Source: an uncultured Collinsella sp. | Lineage (GTDB): Bacteria; Actinomycetota; Coriobacteriia; Coriobacteriales; Coriobacteriaceae | Assembly: GCA_900757235.1 (NCBI GenBank) | Contig: CAAENB010000161.1 | Coordinates: forward strand, 1-9,980 | Length of the DNA: 9,980 bases | Direction of reading: 5' to 3' | In this document: piece after piece, positions 6,041 to 9,980 of the stretch | Layout of the letters: the number at the start of each line of letters is the position of its first letter | Numbering within the stretch: the stretch's first letter is position 1 | The notes under the pieces: generated by a model | The model's database searches: none | The model's input: only the letters and a program-made list of their open reading frames with translations | Told to the model about the DNA's origin: nothing | Translations under genes and position numbers: made by a program

Positions 6041-6919
6041 TTATTTGCCCGCGGTGACAGTGTCGGATTGCGAAGGGGCGACAACCTTGAGCGGCTTTAC
6101 GAGAGAATCCTCGTGTGAAGCCGGCGCGGCAGTTTCTTCGTTTTTGGCCTTGGTGGACTCGGAGCGAGCGATTTCTTCATCGAGTGCATCGATGTCGGCA
6201 TCCTCGACCACGGCGTTGAGCGACTCAAAAACGCGGTTCTTGAGCAGTGCCGTATGCACACCCTCGGTGAGGTCGTGAAGCTTCTTAAACGCACGCTCGA
6301 GCTTGGCGTCGCGCTCGTCATCGGAGGTATCCATTCCGAGCATGCTCACGAGCACCTGCTCAAACATCGAGGACTCGCGGTTGGCGGAAGACACGTACTG
6401 ACGCAGGTTGCGCGGCTCGATATGGAAGCGTGACAGCTCGGAGCAGTAGCGGATGATCGGAAAATCGCGACCATCGACGAGCTCACGGTTCTGCGGACTC
6501 TTGATGATGCGAATGAGGTCGTTCTCGGCGAGCGAGCGGATAAACGAGATCTCGACGCCCAACATATCGGGAATGGTCTCGATGGGATGCAGCTTTTGTT
6601 TAGTCTCCTTGGGCTCCGTCTTGAGCGGAACATCGGACAGCAAGCCCACCTCGTAGGCGAGCGTTGACAGGTCCGTGGCGTTTTCCAAGCGCTGCTTAAT
6701 CACGTTGAGCGGCATGTAGCGGGTCTTCTGCAAATGCAGAATGACCTCCAGGCGATCAACGTCCTCCTTGGAGTACTGACGGTATCCCTTAGGCGTACGA
6801 TGAGGGGTAATGAGCCCCTCATCTTCTAGAAATCTAATTTTTGAGTTCGAAAGATCGGGGTATGCGCCTCGAAGTAGGTTGACGACTTGGCCGATACTCA
6901 GATAGTTGCGTTCGGCCAT
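6041..6919 (-). CDS. FtsR-like MerR-family transcriptional regulator
   Basis: DNA-binding regulator of 292 residues. An N-terminal MerR winged helix covers residues ~6-75: YLSIGQVVNLL, then KIRFLEDEGLI and the wing TPKGYRQYSKEDVDRLE. A second module with MerR-like pattern, TIPDMLGVEISFIRSLAEND (115-134), follows a ~35-residue linker. A long helical part and an acidic, Lys/Ala-rich tail end the protein. No metal-binding cysteines of the CueR/MerR type are present. The arrangement and position next to a GarA-like FHA gene match actinobacterial FtsR (Rv1828), reported to control ftsZ in Corynebacterium. The ATG is only 3 bp after the FHA stop (TAGGGCATG), so translation is probably coupled. Likely function: regulation of division or envelope genes, by family analogy. 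Its targets cannot be seen here, and the tail is likely disordered. Confidence 0.88.
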   Translation of the reverse strand: MAERNYLSIGQVVNLLRGAYPDLSNSKIRFLEDEGLITPHRTPKGYRQYSKEDVDRLEVILHLQKTRYMPLNVIKQRLENATDLSTLAYEVGLLSDVPLKTEPKETKQKLHPIETIPDMLGVEISFIRSLAENDLIRIIKSPQNRELVDGRDFPIIRYCSELSRFHIEPRNLRQYVSSANRESSMFEQVLVSMLGMDTSDDERDAKLERAFKKLHDLTEGVHTALLKNRVFESLNAVVEDADIDALDEEIARSESTKAKNEETAAPASHEDSLVKPLKVVAPSQSDTVTAGK

Positions 6920-6922
6920 GCC

Positions 6923-7357
6923 CTACTCACCGGTTTCGATGCGCTCCGGCGTGCTCTCGTGGTAGATGAGCGTAAACGTACCGATCTGAACGGAAGAACC
7001 GTCGTGCAGCGGGGCCGCGTTGACAATGGCACCGTCGACCCAGGTGCCATTGAGCGAGCCCAGGTCCTCGATGCGGGCGCCGAGGCCCTCGCGAATAATG
7101 CGCGCGTGGCTGCGCGAAACGGTCATGTCATTGAGGAAGATGCCGTTCGCAGGATCGCGGCCGATGGTGGTCACGTCGTCCTCGAGTTCAAAGGCGGCAC
7201 CAGTCTGCGGACCCTTGACGATGGACAGAACGGGGGCGGTGATGCGCACGTTGGCCATGAGGTCGGGAACGGTGACGTCGCTTGAAGGCACGCGGAATAC
7301 GCAGGTAGCGTCAGCAGTCTTATCATTCTGAGGCATATTGTTAACCATGTTGTCCAT
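6923..7357 (-). CDS. GarA-like FHA-domain protein
   Basis: Small cytoplasmic protein of 144 residues with a phosphothreonine-binding FHA domain, residues ~42-133. The hallmark residues are all visible: GRDPANGIFLND (66-77) with Arg67, TVSRSHARI (79-87) with Ser81 and His84, and DLGSLNGTWVDG (98-109) with Asn103. The N-terminal extension contains DATCVFR (16-22), which lines up with the ETTSVFR motif of mycobacterial GarA. In GarA a kinase phosphorylates a Thr there and the tail folds onto its own FHA domain, stopping GarA from controlling glutamate/2-oxoglutarate enzymes. Here Thr18 matches the PknB-type site while the preceding Thr is Ala. The start was chosen for TTAGGGG just upstream; a TTG 11 codons earlier and further ATGs 3 and 7 codons later are less likely. 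It is 66 bp after the phosphatidyltransferase and coupled to the MerR gene. Confidence 0.88.
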   Translation of the reverse strand: MDNMVNNMPQNDKTADATCVFRVPSSDVTVPDLMANVRITAPVLSIVKGPQTGAAFELEDDVTTIGRDPANGIFLNDMTVSRSHARIIREGLGARIEDLGSLNGTWVDGAIVNAAPLHDGSSVQIGTFTLIYHESTPERIETGE

Positions 7358-7423
7358 GACAACCCCTAACTTATCGCGGACGTGCCGCAAATAATGAACC
7401 GTACGTAATCATACCCCAACGAA

Positions 7424-8128
7424 TCAGTCTTCGATTTCGGGGTTCAGAAAGTCGATGTCCTCGTCCTCGGGATGCGCGAGAGCCTGTTTAATGGCCACTC
7501 CGCCCTTAATGGAATAGATGACAGCCGTGAGCATGGAGAAGATCACGCCGCCGTACACAAAGAAGATGCCGAGGGGCACCGAGCTTCCGTTGAGGCCCGG
7601 GAAGGCCGTAAGGGTTGAAGGTAAAAGATGCAGGCCGTCAATAACGGGGAACCCGAGCAGCATGAGCGAGAAGCCGGTCATGAGCAGTGCAGTGGCAATC
7701 TTTCCGGGAAAGACGACATCGATGGGGCGACGGTGATAATGACGCACGATAAGCGTGCCGATGCCCAGATAGATGTCGCGGCCAATAATGAGCACGCAGA
7801 CCCAGATTGGCAGCTCTCCGCGAACCACCAGCCCAAGTACGCCGGTGAACAGCAGCGCACGGTCGCAGATGGGATCCATGACCTTGCCGAGCCACGAGAC
7901 CGTCTTGGTCATGCGGGCGATCTGACCGTCCATCCAGTCGGTGGAGGCGGCAACGGCGTAGATAACGATGGCGATGACGCGGTTGTTATCCGTCACAAAC
8001 AGGTACAGAAATACCAGGGTGAGGATCAGGCGCGTAAAGGTGATGGAATTGGAGATCGTAAAGATCTTATTCGACGGGTAATCGGAAGTGCCGATAAGCT
8101 CCTTTTTGATCTTCTTCTTGATGCCCAC
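7424..8128 (-). CDS. CDP-alcohol phosphatidyltransferase (PgsA-like)
   Basis: Integral membrane enzyme that moves a phosphatidyl group from CDP-diacylglycerol to an alcohol, most likely glycerol-3-phosphate to give phosphatidylglycerol phosphate. The 234 residues start with a Lys-rich cytosolic segment (GIKKKIKKEL), then TISNSITFTR (24-33). The complete catalytic motif follows: Asp64, Asp67-Gly68, Ala71-Arg72, Gly81, Asp85, Asp89. The remainder holds several hydrophobic helices (~33-45, 50-62, 95-115, 145-160, 185-205) and an acidic C-terminus (PEDEDIDF). I chose the GTG start because GGGGGAG lies 4 bp before it and the -10 box lies only ~40 bp upstream. A longer ATG-started frame would begin upstream of that promoter and its extra 42 residues look non-coding. 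A phosphatidylinositol-phosphate type substrate is possible. It is the first gene of the leftward set. Confidence 0.88.
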   Translation of the reverse strand: MGIKKKIKKELIGTSDYPSNKIFTISNSITFTRLILTLVFLYLFVTDNNRVIAIVIYAVAASTDWMDGQIARMTKTVSWLGKVMDPICDRALLFTGVLGLVVRGELPIWVCVLIIGRDIYLGIGTLIVRHYHRRPIDVVFPGKIATALLMTGFSLMLLGFPVIDGLHLLPSTLTAFPGLNGSSVPLGIFFVYGGVIFSMLTAVIYSIKGGVAIKQALAHPEDEDIDFLNPEIED

Positions 8129-8164
8129 AGGACTCCCCCGCTGGTAAACGACAAAACTTTCGAT

Positions 8165-8193
8165 ACTATACCCGTTCTGGCGATGTCTATCCA
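8165..8193 (-). promoter_or_regulatory. Predicted promoter of the pgsA-like/FHA/MerR/apt/nlpC set
   Basis: On the minus strand TGGATA (8188-8193) and TATAGT (8165-8170) are separated by exactly 17 bp. They match the -35 consensus at 4 of 6 and the -10 consensus at 5 of 6 positions. Transcription would begin near 8158, about 30 nt before the GTG start. This placement supports the GTG over upstream ATGs. Seen by eye, not tested. Confidence 0.6.
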
Positions 8194-8256
8194 GCGTAAG
8201 CATAGAGAGTCCAGACATATGGAGGGTGCTTCTGGGTTGTGCGGGATTCTGCATTT

Positions 8257-8313
8257 GTGTACATCAGCCTCCAAATATGACATTTTTCGGCATCTTTGAT
8301 GGCTGATGTACAC
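8257..8313. repeat. 57-bp imperfect inverted repeat with 13-bp perfect arms
   Basis: GTGTACATCAGCC (8257-8269) and GGCTGATGTACAC (8301-8313) are perfect complements separated by 31 bp. Pairing continues inward with few mismatches (CAAA/TTTG, then ATG/CAT), leaving a short T-rich centre. The element sits about 65 bp upstream of the predicted leftward promoter and just before the change to GC-rich sequence. There is only a weak T stretch (GTTTTGATT) on the right side and no gene ends nearby, so a terminator is not the obvious reading. It could be an operator, a small non-autonomous element or a recombination site; the sequence does not decide. Confidence 0.55.
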
Positions 8314-8524
8314 GTTTTGATTCGGTGATTACATCGATCGGGAAAGTTGTTGCCTTAAGCAAATTAATCATGATGTGCGGGTCGAGAAGGGCTAGCGCCA
8401 AAAGAACCCAACGGCCGTTACGGCTTCGTTAGAAACGCGCCCCACCATGGATGGTGAACCCGAAAGGTAAGGCGCGCGGGCACGGCGACTCGGCCCGCGC
8501 GCCCGGAAGAGAAAGGATAAACCC
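8314..8524. other. Leader/junction region upstream of the immunity ABC genes
   Basis: Together with 8129-8313 this makes a 396-bp gene-free gap. Its left part (to ~8400) is AT-moderate and contains only a weak rightward promoter candidate, TTGTTG (8347-8352) and CATGAT (8369-8374) 16 bp apart. Small palindromes are AACGGCCGTT (8410-8419) and CACCAT-GG-ATGGTG (8443-8456). From ~8425 base composition becomes strongly GC-rich. A 7-codon frame starting at the ATG at 8447 ends right before the GC hairpin but has no ribosome binding site. No bacteriocin precursor-like peptide was found. Confidence 0.35.
8471..8503 (+). repeat. GC-rich hairpin in the ABC leader
   Basis: GGCGCGCGGGC (8471-8481) and GCCCGCGCGCC (8493-8503) form a perfect 11-bp stem of only G and C with an 11-nt loop. 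It ends 21 bp before the ATG and about 8 bp before the ribosome binding site GAAAGGA. No T tract follows, so it is not a classical terminator. It could protect the mRNA end or affect ribosome access. Confidence 0.6.
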
Positions 8525-9249
<725 letters not shown>

Positions 9250-9253
<4 letters not shown>

Positions 9254-9980
9254 CAGGCGAGAAAGGCGGCCTGCTCGCGGGCTTGCGCGCCGAGGCCCTG
9301 AAGTCGCGCCACGCGGCACCGGTTCGCCTGGCCGTGCTCATGGCGCTGCCGATGCCGCTGCTCGGCGCGATGCCCTACCGGGGCGTGCAGATCTTCAGCG
9401 CGTGGAACTACTGGTACGCGCTCTTCCTGCCCGTGTGTCTCTCGCTCGTGGTGGCGTGCGTCGCGCGGGCGGACGCTCGCACGCGGATGCGGGGGCTTTT
9501 GGGCCTGGGCTTCCCGCTCGGGCGCGCCTGGTGGGCCAAGGCGCTCTGGTGCCTCGCGCTCTGCACGCTCTCGAACCTCGTGGTCTTCGGCATCTACCTC
9601 GCGGGATCGGCGTTCTCCTCGCAGGGCCTCACGGCCGCGGGCACGCTCACGATGCTCCTCTGCGCGCTCGTCAACACGGTGACCGCGGCGTGGATGATCC
9701 CCGCAGGGCTCTTCCTCACGGCGCGGCTCGGCATGCTCGCGGGCATCTTCTGCCCGCTCGCCGCGCAACTCGTGGGTGGGTTCGCCTGGTCGTTAGTGCC
9801 GCTGCCGCAGCTCTTTCCGCCTTCGGCGAGCATGGTCATCCCCACGAGCTTCATCCCCGTGCTGCCGAGCGGCGAGCCACTCGCGGCGGACATGGCGCTC
9901 GGCGGGGCGCTCGCGGCGGATGGCATGCTCACGCTGGCGGGCCTTGCGGTCTGCGCGCTCGCGTTCGCCGCGCTCACGGC
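9250..9980 (+). CDS. Lantibiotic-protection ABC transporter permease (MutE/EpiE-like), partial
   Basis: Membrane subunit partner of the preceding ATPase. The frame opens with MTGEKGGLLAGLRAEALKSR and remains open for 243 codons to the window edge; only the C-terminal end is cut off, since the family is about 240-260 residues. A short cytosolic start is followed by hydrophobic spans at about 26-42, 54-73, 97-118, 129-155, 160-180 and 226-243, giving the usual six. The block WNYWYALFLPVCLSLVVAC (52-70), then a basic turn RADARTRMRG and PLGRAWWAKALW (89-100), is typical of MutE/EpiE/LanE permeases. Its ATG overlaps the ATPase stop by 4 bp, so coupling is likely. The base bias is as extreme as in the ATPase gene. 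A second permease (LanG) or regulator genes may follow outside the window. Confidence 0.85.

Noticed and set aside
6001..6084. 28-codon N-terminal extension of apt.
   Set aside because: It overlaps the end of the MerR gene and the resulting length is unusual for Apt; the ATG at 6000 has a ribosome binding site.
8129..8254. N-terminal extension of the phosphatidyltransferase from an ATG at 8252-8254.
   Set aside because: It would start upstream of the predicted -35/-10 pair, lacks a ribosome binding site and adds 42 residues unlike the family; the GTG has a strong GGGGGAG.

Overview
The window looks like chromosomal DNA of a gut actinobacterium of the class Coriobacteriia, most likely a Collinsella-type organism. 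The clearest sign is a minus-strand gene order of CDP-alcohol phosphatidyltransferase, FHA protein and two-domain MerR regulator. This resembles the actinobacterial pgsA2 / garA / ftsR (Rv1822 / Rv1827 / Rv1828) neighbourhood of mycobacteria. Strong AGAAAGGA-like ribosome binding sites and moderately high GC fit as well. The assignment rests on recalled family knowledge, not a database search.

Layout. (1) 85-1386, minus: a processive-type diacylglycerol glycosyltransferase (MGDG synthase / UgtP family), divergent from (2) 1505-2443, plus: thioredoxin reductase trxB. (3) 2598-3209, plus: a DUF1836 protein with a MerR-like helix-turn-helix, isolated between two strong hairpin terminators. (4) 3283-4149, minus: a DegV-family fatty-acid-binding protein with its own promoter, which is surrounded by an unusual array of inverted repeats. 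(5) 8128 down to 4328, minus: a five-gene set of phosphatidyltransferase, GarA-like FHA protein, FtsR-like MerR regulator, adenine phosphoribosyltransferase (apt) and secreted NlpC/P60 peptidoglycan hydrolase. It starts at a recognisable promoter and ends at a Rho-independent terminator. (6) From about 8425 to the right edge, plus: a very GC-rich block with an ABC ATPase and a translationally coupled permease of the lantibiotic (bacteriocin) self-protection type. The permease runs off the window.

How the genes fit together. The five-gene set links phospholipid synthesis, a phospho-switch type FHA protein, a putative division regulator and a cell-wall hydrolase, so it reads as an envelope growth/division locus with apt inserted. 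The glycosyltransferase (membrane glycolipid) and DegV (fatty-acid handling) are also membrane-lipid genes. The right-hand block differs in base composition and codon use and is probably acquired. No bacteriocin precursor or modification gene is visible, so it may be a stand-alone immunity module or the edge of a cluster beyond the window.

Nothing here is a clearly undescribed system. The items most worth a second look are the repeat array at the degV promoter, the GarA-like N-terminal motif of the FHA protein, the 57-bp inverted repeat upstream of the phosphatidyltransferase, and the GC-rich immunity module with its leader hairpin.
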